Source: Sinomonas sp. ASV322 (GTDB taxonomy: Bacteria > Actinomycetota > Actinomycetes > Actinomycetales > Micrococcaceae). From it: a stretch of 64,000 nucleotides of DNA. The notes under the pieces were generated by a model that saw only the letters and a list, made by a program, of their open reading frames with translations, did not search any database and was not told the origin of the DNA. The stretch lies in the NCBI RefSeq assembly GCF_030908245.1, contig NZ_JAVFJJ010000001.1, positions 1 to 64,000 of the forward strand, read 5' to 3'. Made by a program: the position numbers and the translations under genes. This document shows, one piece after another, positions 30,119 to 38,640 of the stretch. Numbering within the stretch: position 1 is the first letter of the stretch; each line of letters begins with the position of its first letter.

Positions 30119-31113
30119 CGACGACGGCACACGGCGCGCCCAGGCTCAAGACCTCGGCGATGATCGCCTCGTTCGCCGACCCCGGCCAACGGACCGCTCC
30201 CGCGCCGTTCGGTCACGCGCTCGCGGAACTTGCCGAGCAGGACGAGCGCATCGTCGGGCTCACGGCGGACCTGGGCAAGTACACCGACCTGCACGTTTTC
30301 GCCGAGCGTCACCCCGGGCGGTACTTCCAGATGGGCATGGCCGAACAGCTTCTCTTCGGGGCTGCGGCTGGCATGGCCCAGGCGGGCCTCGTCCCGTTCG
30401 CGACGACGTATTCGGTTTTTGCCGCCCGCCGCGCGTACGACTTCATCTGCCTCGACATCGCCGAGCCCGAGCTCAACGTCAATATCATCGGCGGGCTGCC
30501 GGGGCTCACGACGGGGTACGGGCCGAGCCACCAGGCCACCGAGGACGTCGCGATCTTCCGGGGCATGCCGAACCTCACGATCGTGGACCCGTGCGACGCC
30601 GTCGACATCGCCCAGGCGGTGCCGCAGCTCGCAGCTGCCCCCGGCCCGACGTATCTGCGGCTCCTCCGGGGCAAGGTGCCCTCGGTCCTTGACGAGTACG
30701 ACTACTCGTTCGAACTCGGCAAGGCGAAGGTCCTCCGGGGCGGGCGCGACGTCGTCCTCGTCTCGTCGGGACTCATGACGATGCGGGCCCTCCAGGCGGC
30801 TGAGGCGCTCGCGGCGCACCACGTGGACGCCGCCGTCGTGCATACGCCGACGCTCAAGCCGTTCGACGAGGAGACGGTCCTGCGCGAGCTCGCGGGCGAC
30901 CGCCTCGCCGTCACGCTCGAGAACCACACCGTGGTCGGCGGGCTGTTCGAGACCGTCGCGTCCGCGCTCGTCCGCAGGGGAGAGGCGCGCCGCGTCGTGC
31001 CGATCGGCCTTCCCGACCAGTTCCTCGACGCGGGCGCGCTGCCGACGCTCCACCACAGGTACGGGCTCTCCCACGACCGGATCGTCGAGCGGGTCCTCGC
31101 CGAGCTGGGCTGA
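30115..31113 (+). CDS. Transketolase, C-terminal subunit
   Basis: The product is 332 aa, overlapping the N-terminal half by ATGA. The pyrimidine-binding domain has the catalytic Glu in FQMGMAEQLLFGAAAGMAQ, the GLTTGYGPSHQATED substrate loop and a C-terminal transketolase domain (LVSSGLMTMRALQAAE). It works with the upstream half as a two-subunit enzyme. If the locus makes erythrose-4-P, this would pass it to xylulose-5-P and central metabolism. Confidence 0.9.
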   Translation: MTTTAHGAPRLKTSAMIASFADPGQRTAPAPFGHALAELAEQDERIVGLTADLGKYTDLHVFAERHPGRYFQMGMAEQLLFGAAAGMAQAGLVPFATTYSVFAARRAYDFICLDIAEPELNVNIIGGLPGLTTGYGPSHQATEDVAIFRGMPNLTIVDPCDAVDIAQAVPQLAAAPGPTYLRLLRGKVPSVLDEYDYSFELGKAKVLRGGRDVVLVSSGLMTMRALQAAEALAAHHVDAAVVHTPTLKPFDEETVLRELAGDRLAVTLENHTVVGGLFETVASALVRRGEARRVVPIGLPDQFLDAGALPTLHHRYGLSHDRIVERVLAELG

Positions 31114-31146
31114 ACTACACCGGGCGAGGAGCGCCGGGGCGGGCGG

Positions 31147-31215
31147 CCCCCCCGGGGGGGGGGGCGGGGGGCGCCCCCCGCGGCCCCCGCCCGGGGGCTG
31201 GGCGGGGCCCCGGCG
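31147..31215 (+). other. Extreme G/C homopolymer stretch
   Basis: A run of C and G blocks (11 or more consecutive G around 31154-31164) with nested complementarity follows the transketolase stop. It could act as a terminator stem, but there is no T-run. Such tracts are prone to sequencing and assembly error, so its exact length should not be trusted. Confidence 0.6.
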
Positions 31216-31222
31216 CGCCTAT

Positions 31223-31263
31223 GATGACAGTTGACACTACCGTTGCGTTCGTGACGGTCGACA
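31223..31263 (+). promoter_or_regulatory. Two operator copies before the FCD-GntR gene
   Basis: TGACAGTTGACA (core at 31225-31236) and TGACGGTCGACA (31252-31263) match the 12-base core TGACNGTYGACA seen three times at 27726-27814. The spacing to ATG 31277 suggests autoregulation. Confidence 0.7.
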
Positions 31264-31276
31264 AACAGGAGGGCGC

Positions 31277-31933
31277 ATGACCGCGACCGCTGCCCTGCTG
31301 GGGCTCGAGAAGACAAGCCTGCGTGAGCAGGCCCTCGTCGCGCTGCGCCGCGCCATCACGTCCGGCGACCTCGAGCCCGGCCGACACCTCGTGGAAACCG
31401 AACTCTCCGAGATGCTCCAGATCAGCCGCGGCACCCTCCGCGAGGCGCTCCGCCAGCTCCAGCAGGAAGGGCTCGTCTCGGCCGGGCCGCGTGGGCGCCT
31501 GAGCGTCCGGCATCTCGACGCCAAGGAGATCCGCGATATCTTCGCGGTCCGCGGCGCCCTCGAATCGCTCGCGGCCCGCACCCTGATCGAGCAGCCGCGC
31601 CGCGCGCGTACGGTTGGGGAACTCCGTGCAGCCATCGAGGTCATGGAGGACTCGGCGGAGGCCAGCTTCGCCGACCGCATCGAGGCCGACCTCGAGTTCC
31701 ACCGGCTCCTGTGCCGCCTCGGCGGGAACGAGACCCTCGTGCACTCCTGGGAGTCGCTCGAAGGATCGATCCGCATGTCCATCATGTTCGCAGGCGCGGA
31801 GCGGGCCACGAGGAACATGGGCATCGGCCGTCACCGCGAGATCGTGGACGCGATCGAGTCGGGGGACACCGCCGTCGCCCGCCAGAAGATCCTCGACCAC
31901 ATGGACGAGGCGGCCGAGACCCTCGTCGGCTGA
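31277..31933 (+). CDS. GntR-family (FCD) regulator of the sugar cluster
   Basis: The product is 218 aa; AGGAGG lies just upstream. The winged HTH is LVETELSEMLQISRGTLREA, and the FCD domain has metal-ligand-like residues (ADLEFHRLLCRLGGN, GRHREIVDAIESGD). The same operator core lies before this gene and in the divergent promoter 3.5 kb upstream. It is therefore the most likely regulator of the isomerase/kinase and transporter/transketolase operons. Confidence 0.87.
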   Translation: MTATAALLGLEKTSLREQALVALRRAITSGDLEPGRHLVETELSEMLQISRGTLREALRQLQQEGLVSAGPRGRLSVRHLDAKEIRDIFAVRGALESLAARTLIEQPRRARTVGELRAAIEVMEDSAEASFADRIEADLEFHRLLCRLGGNETLVHSWESLEGSIRMSIMFAGAERATRNMGIGRHREIVDAIESGDTAVARQKILDHMDEAAETLVG

Positions 31934-31944
31934 TCCGAGGCGCG

Positions 31945-32646
31945 TCAGCGGTTCAGCACATTCTCCATGAGCTGGGCGAGGCGGAGGTGGCCGGCCGCGT
32001 TCGGGTGTTCGCCGTCGGGGCCGATGAGCTCGTCGACATGGTCCGCGATCCAGCCCTCGGCGATCGGGTCGACGAACGTCGAATGGGTCTGGAAGGCGGC
32101 CAAGCGCAGCGCATCGCGGACCTCGAGCAGTTCGCCGTCGGGGTTCAGCGTGTACGACGGCGGGCCGACGACGATGATCCTGGCGTTCGGCGCCTTCGCG
32201 CGCGCCGCTTCGAAGGTGCTCTTGGCCGCCTCCCTGATCTGCTCCGAGGTGCTTCCGACGTCGTTGTCCGAACCGAAGAACAGGACGACCTTCGCCTCGG
32301 GCGTCACGTACTGCGTGACCTCGGTCATGAAGGTTCCGTCGTCGTCGCCGGGCGTGACGTAGCCGCTCCCGTTCTGGGCCGCGTTCACGACCTCGAACTG
32401 GTCGAGGTGTGTCTCTTCGTCGTGCTCGACGAGCACCGGCCACGAATCGGTGGCGGAGGACCCCAGCCCCGTGCTGAGCGAGTCGCCGATGACGACGAGC
32501 CGCTCCCGCGTCGAGACAAGGGTGGATCCGGCGACCGAGAGCAGGACGACAAGCGACGTGGCGCCTCCAACGAGCAGGACCGCCCGCAGCGGACCGCGCC
32601 GCAGGCGCGGCGTGCGTGCGCTGTTCCCCACGGAGCCCCCGGCCAT
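31945..32646 (-). CDS. Membrane-anchored SGNH/GDSL hydrolase
   Basis: The product is 233 aa from ATG 32646 (ACAGGA upstream). One N-terminal membrane segment (RAVLLVGGATSLVVLLSVAG) is followed by block I VVIGDSLSTGLG (Ser nucleophile), block III GSDNDVGS and block V PDGEHPNAAGHLRLA (Asp/His). It is an extracytoplasmic esterase or acetylhydrolase; the substrate is unknown. It ends 11 nt from the convergent gntR. Confidence 0.85.
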   Translation of the reverse strand: MAGGSVGNSARTPRLRRGPLRAVLLVGGATSLVVLLSVAGSTLVSTRERLVVIGDSLSTGLGSSATDSWPVLVEHDEETHLDQFEVVNAAQNGSGYVTPGDDDGTFMTEVTQYVTPEAKVVLFFGSDNDVGSTSEQIREAAKSTFEAARAKAPNARIIVVGPPSYTLNPDGELLEVRDALRLAAFQTHSTFVDPIAEGWIADHVDELIGPDGEHPNAAGHLRLAQLMENVLNR

Positions 32647-32762
32647 CAAATCCTGTCCGGCCTCGGTGCGGCCGGACTGCGTGCTGCGTTCAAGTATCCC
32701 GCAGCGGCGGCGGGCCGCGAGCGGCTCACTGACTCCGGGCCTCCGGCGCGCGGGCAGAACAG

Positions 32763-32797
32763 CGGAAGGGCCGGCCACACCGTGGCCGGCCCTTCCG
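32763..32797 (-). terminator. cspA terminator hairpin
   Basis: A perfect 16-bp stem (arms 32763-32778 and 32782-32797, core GGAAGGGCCGGCCAC) with an ACC loop lies 18 nt after the cspA stop. T-poor. Confidence 0.8.
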
Positions 32798-32815
32798 GGG
32801 TATTGCCAAAGCTCG

Positions 32816-33019
32816 TCAGAGGGGGCGAACCTTCGCGGCCTGGAGGCCCTTCGGACCCTGCTGGGTCTCGAACTCGACCTTCTGGCCTTCCTGGAGCTCG
32901 CGGAAGCCCTTCGACTCGATCGCCGTGAAATGCACGAAGACGTCATCGGTGTTGTCGTCGGGAGCGATGAAGCCGAAGCCCTTTTCGCCGTTGAACCACT
33001 TGACGGTTCCTGTTGCCAT
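32816..33019 (-). CDS. cspA: Cold shock protein CspA family
   Basis: The product is 67 aa: a single OB-fold with RNP1 ([10 protein letters not shown]) and RNP2 (VFVHFTAI) motifs and start [20 protein letters not shown] lies 7 nt before the ATG. The ~145-nt gap upstream (33020-33164) is free of genes and is probably a structured leader, usual for cold-shock mRNAs. It acts as an RNA chaperone. Confidence 0.97.
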   Translation of the reverse strand: MATGTVKWFNGEKGFGFIAPDDNTDDVFVHFTAIESKGFRELQEGQKVEFETQQGPKGLQAAKVRPL

Positions 33020-33164
33020 GCTGTCCTCCTGGGACGTTGCCGACCCCGACCTTCGGGGTGCGTGCGCAGTCGTGTCCGTACCCGCCCATCAGAGTCAACA
33101 CACAGCCTCCGGCGGAGGCCAGTATCGCCAAGATTCTGCGAAACACTTCAACTACGTATCCAGC

Positions 33165-33764
33165 TTACCCGTCCGAGCCGCTTTGGCGATCAATGTCTTC
33201 GTCTCCTCCGAGACCAGTGCAGTCAACAGGCTCTGCGGCGTGGGCTCGAAGATAGGGTCCTGCGCCGACGTCGCCGGCCAGAATGGCGCCCAAAGGCCCC
33301 CAATGCTCCCTGCCGATCAGGACCGGATGCCCAGGCGTGTTGCCGTAGATGGCCCGGCGCAGCGAGGAGGGCCCGACGGCGCCGCCCGCGACCCGTGCGA
33401 GGGCCTCGCCGTCGAGCCTGGGGAGATCGACGAGCGTGACGAGCGCCGCGACGATGGTCCTGTGCCGCCCGGCGAGGAGCTCGAGCGCCGCTCGAAGCGA
33501 GGCTCCGACGCCTTCGGCCCAGCCCTCGGCGACGATCGGCACGACGCGCGGATCGTCGGGGAGAAGTGCCAGGGCCTCGTCAGCCGAGGCTCCGAGCACC
33601 ACGACGACGGGCGCGCAGCCCGCGGCCGTGAGCAGTTCGACGCCCCGCTGCAGCCAGCTGCCCGTCTCGGGGCTCGACGCAAGGGCTTTCGGGCCCCCGA
33701 AGCGGCGCCCTGCGCCTGCGGCCAGCAGGATTCCCGCGACGGGCGCACTCAGTTCGGCACGCAC
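33165..33764 (-). CDS. MobA/MocA-type nucleotidyltransferase
   Basis: The product is 199 aa. The GT-A-like NTP-transferase start GILLAAGAGRRFGGPKAL binds nucleotide and VTLVDLPRLDGEALARV holds the metal Asp. It resembles MocA (molybdenum cofactor cytidylyltransferase) and related enzymes such as CofC. No molybdenum-cofactor genes adjoin it, so the substrate is uncertain. Confidence 0.8.
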   Translation of the reverse strand: MRAELSAPVAGILLAAGAGRRFGGPKALASSPETGSWLQRGVELLTAAGCAPVVVVLGASADEALALLPDDPRVVPIVAEGWAEGVGASLRAALELLAGRHRTIVAALVTLVDLPRLDGEALARVAGGAVGPSSLRRAIYGNTPGHPVLIGREHWGPLGAILAGDVGAGPYLRAHAAEPVDCTGLGGDEDIDRQSGSDG

Positions 33765-33932
33765 GTGTGCAGCCTACGCCAGGTCGCTGCCCCGCGATCG
33801 ACCACTACGGTCACAGAAGTGACCGCCGGGGAGCACCGGGGTGAAAAACCAGTCACGCACCCATACCTGGTCATGGCATGCGGCTCCTAGAATCGCGAGT
33901 GGATCCCCAAACCCAGTGAGAGGGTGGTAGTC

Positions 33933-35567
33933 GTGGCCGATGAAAGCAGTCCCCGCGTCACACTGCGCGGGAGCGAGCGGGAGCCCCTGGGCGGCGTTGA
34001 GCCCCGGGGCCCGGTCCAACCCGACGAAGTACTGACGGTCACCGTGGTGCTCCGCCGGCCGCCGGGCGCGCGACCGGAAGGCACGCAAGGTGAGGCCGTG
34101 AGCCGTGAGGAGGCCGCGGCGTCGTTCGCGGCGTCGCCGGGCGACGTCGACGCCGTCGCCGGGTTCGCAGCCGACCACGGCCTCGAAATATCCGAGCGGA
34201 TCGACGCGGCACGGCTTGTCAAGCTTCGCGGCCCGGCCTCCGCGATGTCCGCCGCCTTCGGTGTGAGCCTCGCCTACTACGAGCGCGACGGCGTCCTCTT
34301 CCGAGGGCGCGAAGGCGCGCTCACGGTGCCCGCGGGCCTCGACGGGATTGTGGAAGCCGTCATCGGGCTCGACTCCCGCCCGCAGGTGCGCCCGCATTTC
34401 GTCGCCGTCACGGAGGAACTGCCCGAGGGGGCCACCGCGGCGCCCACCGCCTTGAAGTCGTTCACTCCGATCGAGGTGGCCAATCTGTACGGGTTCCCAT
34501 CGGGCACGGACGGAACGGGGCAGTCCGTCGGCATCCTCGAATTCGGCGGCGGCTTCCTGCAGTCCGACCTCGACGCCTATTTCTCGTCGCTCGGGCTGCA
34601 GACGCCGAAGGTCGTTGCGGTCGGCGTCGACGGCGCCGCCAACAGCCCCGGCGACCCGGCCGACGTCGAAGTCGTGCTCGACATCGACGTCGTGGGCGCC
34701 GTCGCGCCCAAGGCCGCGATCGCGGTCTACTTCGCCCCGAACACCGACCAGGGCTTCATCGACGCCGCCGCGGCAGCGATCCATGACACCGTCAACAAGC
34801 CCAGCGTCATCTCCATCAGCTGGGGAGCCCCCGAGCGCTTCTGGACCGCCCAGACCATGACCGCCCTCGACGGGCTCTTCGCGGATGCCCGCGCGATGGG
34901 CGTCTCCGTCATGGTCGCCGCGGGCGACCACGGCTCCGCCGACGAACCGCAGACCATCCGGCAGAACGGGATCGTTGTCAGGAATCCTGCCTACGACGGG
35001 CGGGCCCACACCGACTTCCCCGCGTCGAGTCCGAACGCGACGGGATGCGGCGGGACGAGGCTCGAGGCCGCGGGAGGCACGATCTCCGCCGAAACGGTGT
35101 GGAACGACAACAACGGCTGGGCCACGGGCGGCGGCGTGAGCGATGTCTTCGCCGTCCCGTTGTGGCAGCAGGGGCGCAACGTCCCGCCGTCGGTCAACCC
35201 GGGGCATCACGTGGGTCGTGGCGTGCCGGACGTCGCGGGAGACGCCGACAACCTCACTGGATACCAGATCTACGTCAACGGGCGGTCCGCGGTCGTGGGC
35301 GGCACGAGCGCCGTCGCGCCCCTGTGGAGCGGTCTCACCGCGAGGCTCCGCGAGCTCTCGGGCGGCACGCTCCGGCTCGACAACGCGTGGCTGTACGCTC
35401 GGTCGGCGTCCGCGTTCAGGGACATCACGTCCGGCACGAACGCCATCGCCGCGGCGAACTCGCAGCCACCCACGAAGGGCTACACGGCGGCTCCCGGCTG
35501 GGACGCGTGTTCGGGCCTCGGCGCGCCCAACGGCGCGGGGCTCGCGTCAGCCGCGCGAGGGGCCTGA
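33933..35567 (+). CDS. S53 family peptidase (sedolisin/kumamolisin)
   Basis: The product is 544 aa; GTG 33933 is preferred over GTG 33924 because of GAGAGGG at suitable spacing. The pro-domain (~20-170) is followed by a catalytic domain with E246/D250 in DVEVVLDIDVVG, the oxyanion region and Ser459 in GGTSAVAPLWSG, and a terminal calcium-site (DITSGTNA, PGWDACSGLGAPNG). It is an acid-acting, pepstatin-insensitive serine-carboxyl peptidase, normally secreted. No clear signal peptide is seen, as in kumamolisin. Confidence 0.93.
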   Translation: MADESSPRVTLRGSEREPLGGVEPRGPVQPDEVLTVTVVLRRPPGARPEGTQGEAVSREEAAASFAASPGDVDAVAGFAADHGLEISERIDAARLVKLRGPASAMSAAFGVSLAYYERDGVLFRGREGALTVPAGLDGIVEAVIGLDSRPQVRPHFVAVTEELPEGATAAPTALKSFTPIEVANLYGFPSGTDGTGQSVGILEFGGGFLQSDLDAYFSSLGLQTPKVVAVGVDGAANSPGDPADVEVVLDIDVVGAVAPKAAIAVYFAPNTDQGFIDAAAAAIHDTVNKPSVISISWGAPERFWTAQTMTALDGLFADARAMGVSVMVAAGDHGSADEPQTIRQNGIVVRNPAYDGRAHTDFPASSPNATGCGGTRLEAAGGTISAETVWNDNNGWATGGGVSDVFAVPLWQQGRNVPPSVNPGHHVGRGVPDVAGDADNLTGYQIYVNGRSAVVGGTSAVAPLWSGLTARLRELSGGTLRLDNAWLYARSASAFRDITSGTNAIAAANSQPPTKGYTAAPGWDACSGLGAPNGAGLASAARGA

Positions 35568-35584
35568 GCGAGGTGACGCCCGGG

Positions 35585-35618
35585 GCGGGAGGGCCGGCCG
35601 CGCGGCCGGCCCTCCCGC
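35585..35618 (+). terminator. Perfect palindrome after the S53 peptidase gene
   Basis: Two perfectly complementary 17-nt arms (35585-35601, 35602-35618; core GGGCCGGCCGC) without a spacer lie 17 nt after the stop. Also suitable for the minus-strand gene beyond it. Confidence 0.75.
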
Positions 35619-35667
35619 GGCGCCGTCAGTCGTAGCCGAGGTGGCCGGCGGGGGTCGGGGCCACTGA

Positions 35668-35832
35668 TTAGGCGTTGAGCTCGATGAGCCGCCGGGGGTT
35701 GTGGAGCGGATCGACCTCGTCGAGGAGTTCGGGATTGTCCGACGAACCCTCGGGTGCCTGGCTGTCGCGGCCGTCGAGGGGCTCGGTGAGGTCGTCGTCC
35801 TCGGTATTGCCATAGTCGACGCTGTGGGTCAT
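35668..35832 (-). CDS. Tiny acidic protein 1
   Basis: The product is 54 aa (begins MTHSVDYGNTEDDDLTEPLD, ends LHNPRRLIELNA). AAGAGGA lies 9 nt before the ATG. It is strongly acidic with a short basic/hydrophobic tail (PRRLIELNA) that could be a binding peptide. No family is recognised. It is paired with a second tiny acidic gene 63 nt upstream, and both have good ribosome-binding sites, which supports them being expressed. Confidence 0.6.
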   Translation of the reverse strand: MTHSVDYGNTEDDDLTEPLDGRDSQAPEGSSDNPELLDEVDPLHNPRRLIELNA

Positions 35833-35844
35833 GGCGCGGTCCTC

Positions 35845-35876
35845 TTTCCTGGACGACGGATTTCCTGGACGACGGA
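35845..35876 (-). repeat. Perfect 16-bp tandem duplication
   Basis: TTTCCTGGACGACGGA occurs twice in a row (35845-35860, 35861-35876) between the two tiny acidic genes. It includes the ribosome-binding-site region of the downstream one. Confidence 0.85.
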
Positions 35877-35895
35877 ATGGGTCCTAACGGTGCGG

Positions 35896-36042
35896 CTATC
35901 CGGCGTCGAAGCGCTCGTCGTCGGCTTCGTCGTCGTCTCGGTCGTTGCCGGATCCGTCGGGAAGCGCGGCAACGTCCACTGTCCTCGCGGCGGTGCCGAA
36001 GGCTTCGGCCTCAGCCGCGGACCCAGGTGCTTCGGTATTCAT
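35896..36042 (-). CDS. Tiny acidic protein 2
   Basis: The product is 48 aa (begins MNTEAPGSAAEAEAFGTAAR, ends with NDRDDDEADDERFDAG). AGGAGAG lies 6 nt before the ATG. Very acidic and likely disordered; no family is recognised. Same strand as tiny acidic protein 1. Both lie downstream of, but separated by 113 nt from, the response regulator gene. Confidence 0.55.
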   Translation of the reverse strand: MNTEAPGSAAEAEAFGTAARTVDVAALPDGSGNDRDDDEADDERFDAG

Positions 36043-36155
36043 GTGGCTCTCCTGTCCGCTCACGAGGGGGTGTTACCACGTTCAGACCCCTCGATTTAAC
36101 GGTATTCCTGCGCCGACTCAGAGGGCAGTGCGGACGCGAAAAGCTTCGTGCGGAA

Positions 36156-36851
36156 TCAGCCCGCCCAGCGGTATTCCTTCTCGGGACGGCCCGGCGTGCC
36201 GTAGCGGGCCGAGCGCGTGAGGACCCCGGCGTCGGCAAGGTGCTCGAGGTAGCGACGGGCCGTGACGCGTGAGACCCCGACGGCGTCCGTGACCTCGGTG
36301 GCAGAGACGGGCGCGCCGCGTTCGCGGACGAACGCCCGGATCGACTCGAGCGTTTCCGGGGAAAGCCCCTTCGGCAGCGGGGTGCCGACCGGCGCGCGCA
36401 GCGCCGCGAGCGCTTCATCAACGGAGTCCTGCGACGCCGTGCCGTCGGGGCCGGCGAGCGAGGCCCGGAACTGGCGGTAGTGCTCGAGCCGCTCGGCGAA
36501 CGCCGCGAACGTGAACGGCTTGATGAGGTACTGCACGACGCCGGCCGAGATCGCCCTCCGCACGACGGGCAGTTCCCGCACGGCCGTGATCGCGAGGATG
36601 TCCGGATGGTGGCCGGCAGCGCGGAGCCGCCGTGCGACGTCGAGGCCGTGCAGGTCGGGCAGGTTCATGTCGAGCAGCACGAGGTCCGGCGGCGTGCCGG
36701 CCGCGGCGAGCTCCGCCGCCAGACGCAGGGCCGACGCGCCGTCGTGCGCCGTCCCGACGTGCGTGAAGCCCGTGAGCCTGCCGACGTAGGCCGCGTGCGC
36801 GGCGGCGGCGATAGGCTCGTCCTCGACGACGAGGACGCGCAGCTCGGTCAC
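36156..36851 (-). CDS. CitB/DcuR-type response regulator
   Basis: The product is 231 aa. The receiver domain has acidic pocket VVEDEP, phospho-Asp in LVLLDMNLPDLHG and the switch Lys in YLIKPF. The C-terminal HTH (SATEVTDAVGVSRVTARRYL) is the CitB/DcuR type. It overlaps the sensor kinase gene by 4 nt. Located next to dctA, it probably activates dicarboxylate uptake. Confidence 0.92.
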   Translation of the reverse strand: MTELRVLVVEDEPIAAAAHAAYVGRLTGFTHVGTAHDGASALRLAAELAAAGTPPDLVLLDMNLPDLHGLDVARRLRAAGHHPDILAITAVRELPVVRRAISAGVVQYLIKPFTFAAFAERLEHYRQFRASLAGPDGTASQDSVDEALAALRAPVGTPLPKGLSPETLESIRAFVRERGAPVSATEVTDAVGVSRVTARRYLEHLADAGVLTRSARYGTPGRPEKEYRWAG

Positions 36852-38500
36852 GGTTCTCCTTCCCTTGAGGGTTCCTGTGGGGCGGTCCTGTCCGTGCCGC
36901 GTGCCCGCGCGGGAATCGCGACGGTGAAGACTGCGCCGCGGTCGCCCGCGACGCCGAGCGTCCCGCCCAAGGCCTCGACCGAGCGGCGCACGAGGGCGAG
37001 TCCGAGCCCGCGGCCCGCCGAGCCGTGGGGCTTGGTCGAGTAGCCGAACTGGAGGACGCGCTCGCGTTCCGCGGCAGGCACTCCGGGACCCGAGTCCGAG
37101 ACCTCGATGACCACGGCGCCGTTCTCCTCATGGATCTCGAGCGCGGCCCATTTGGGAGCGTCGCCGCCCGCCGCGGCGTCGATCGCGTTGTCGAGCAGGT
37201 TGCCGACGATGGTGACGAGATGCTTGGGCTCGAGGCCCGCGGCCTCGAGGCGTCCGCTGGCCTCGGCGTCGAGCTGCACGCCGCGCTCGTGGGCCTGGGC
37301 CGACTTGCCCATGACGAGGGCGGCGAGCACAGGCTCGTGGACCGCGACGACGAGCTCATTGGCGAGTGCCTGGCTGAGCGCAAGATCGTCGGTGGCGAAC
37401 GCGAGCGCTTCCTCGGTCCGGCCGAGCTCGAGGAGCGAGACGATCGTGTGGAGCCGGTTGGCGTGCTCATGCGTCTGGCTGCGGAGCGCGTCGGAGAGAG
37501 TGCGCATCGTCGCGAGCTCGGAACCGAGGGTCTCGATCTCGGTCTGGTCGCGCAGGGTCGCGACAGAGCCGAGCGGCCGCGCGCGGCGGCCGGATGGGCC
37601 CGAGGCGGGCTCTTGATTGACGATGAGCACGCGGTCCTTGGTGAGGTGGAGCTCGTCGTGCGCCGTGCGGCCGCTCGCGAGCAGCTCTCGCAGGCTCTCG
37701 GGGAGGTCGAGGTCGTCGAGCAGGGGAGGGGGCGCGTCGGCGTCGGCGGCCGGGAGGCCCAGGAGCTCGGAGGCCTGGTCGTTCCGGATCACGAGCCGCC
37801 GCCGCGGGCTCACCATCACCACGCCCTCTCGCACCGAGTGGAGGACCGATTCGTAGTATGCGAAGAGCTGGCTCAGCTGCTCGAGTCCGTAGCCATGGGT
37901 CGCCGCCTCGAGACGCCGTTCGAGGAGCCTCGCGCCGAACGAGCCGAGGATCAGGATGACGACGGCGATCGCGAGCAACGCGGGGATGCGCGACGAGAGC
38001 GCGACATCGAGGTTCGTGACGGTCACGCCCGTCGCGACCATCCCGACGACGCGCCCGGTTCCGGGATCCTTGATCGGGACGATGGTCCGCACGGAGGGCC
38101 CGAGCGTCCCCGTCGTGGTCTCGGTGTACGCCTGCCCGGCCAGCGCCTGTGCCGTCGAGCCGATGTACTTGCCGCCGATCTCGGCGGGATTCGGGTGTGT
38201 CCAGCGCGTTCCATCGGGCGCCATGATCGTGATGAAGTCGAGGCCCCCGTCGGAGCTGACCTTGGCGGCGTAGGGCTGCAGGAGCGCCGAGGGGTCCGTG
38301 TGTGCGGCGCCGAGGGCGGCGCTGACGACGAATGGGCTGTTCGCGATGGCCTCCGACGCGGAGAGCGTCCGCTTGCCGGCGGCCTGGTGGAGCAGATCCC
38401 GCGCGTCGAGGAAGAACGCCGTGGCGATGAACGCCGTGAAGAGCACGACCGCGAAGACGAGCAGGAGGAACAGCCTTCGCGCAAGGCTCACGTGCCGCAA
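36848..38500 (-). CDS. CitA/DcuS-type sensor histidine kinase
   Basis: The product is about 550 aa. A TTG start at 38500, 10 nt after GGAGG, is chosen; GTG 38491 is an alternative. Order: TM1 (LFLLLVFAVVLFTAFIATAF), an extracytoplasmic PAS/Cache sensor (~45-160), TM2 (IPALLAIAVVILILGSFGA), a PAS domain, the phospho-His box (SQTHEHANRLHTIVSLLE), and an ATPase domain with N box (NLLDNAIDAA) and G1/G2 (VSDSGPGVP, GRGLGLALV). Family members sense citrate or C4-dicarboxylates in the periplasmic PAS. It faces dctA divergently. Confidence 0.9.
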   Translation of the reverse strand: MRHVSLARRLFLLLVFAVVLFTAFIATAFFLDARDLLHQAAGKRTLSASEAIANSPFVVSAALGAAHTDPSALLQPYAAKVSSDGGLDFITIMAPDGTRWTHPNPAEIGGKYIGSTAQALAGQAYTETTTGTLGPSVRTIVPIKDPGTGRVVGMVATGVTVTNLDVALSSRIPALLAIAVVILILGSFGARLLERRLEAATHGYGLEQLSQLFAYYESVLHSVREGVVMVSPRRRLVIRNDQASELLGLPAADADAPPPLLDDLDLPESLRELLASGRTAHDELHLTKDRVLIVNQEPASGPSGRRARPLGSVATLRDQTEIETLGSELATMRTLSDALRSQTHEHANRLHTIVSLLELGRTEEALAFATDDLALSQALANELVVAVHEPVLAALVMGKSAQAHERGVQLDAEASGRLEAAGLEPKHLVTIVGNLLDNAIDAAAGGDAPKWAALEIHEENGAVVIEVSDSGPGVPAAERERVLQFGYSTKPHGSAGRGLGLALVRRSVEALGGTLGVAGDRGAVFTVAIPARARGTDRTAPQEPSREGEP

Positions 38501-38531
38501 GCGCCTCAGTCCTCCTTCGCCCGGTGCAATC

Positions 38532-38580
38532 ACAGTGTGTGCGACCAATATGACCGCAACCGTGGCCTTTCTCACACTGT
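38532..38580. promoter_or_regulatory. Inverted repeat in the kinase/dctA divergent promoter
   Basis: ACAGTGTGT (38532-38540) and TCACACTGT (38572-38580) form an inverted repeat with one mismatch, 40 bp apart, in the 140-bp region between the two-component genes and dctA. It is a candidate binding site for the CitB-type regulator. Confidence 0.5.
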
Positions 38581-38640
38581 ACGGGAAGGTGGGATGGCCG
38601 CGGTCACCGAGGACGCGGACAGACTCGAGGAAGAGGATCC

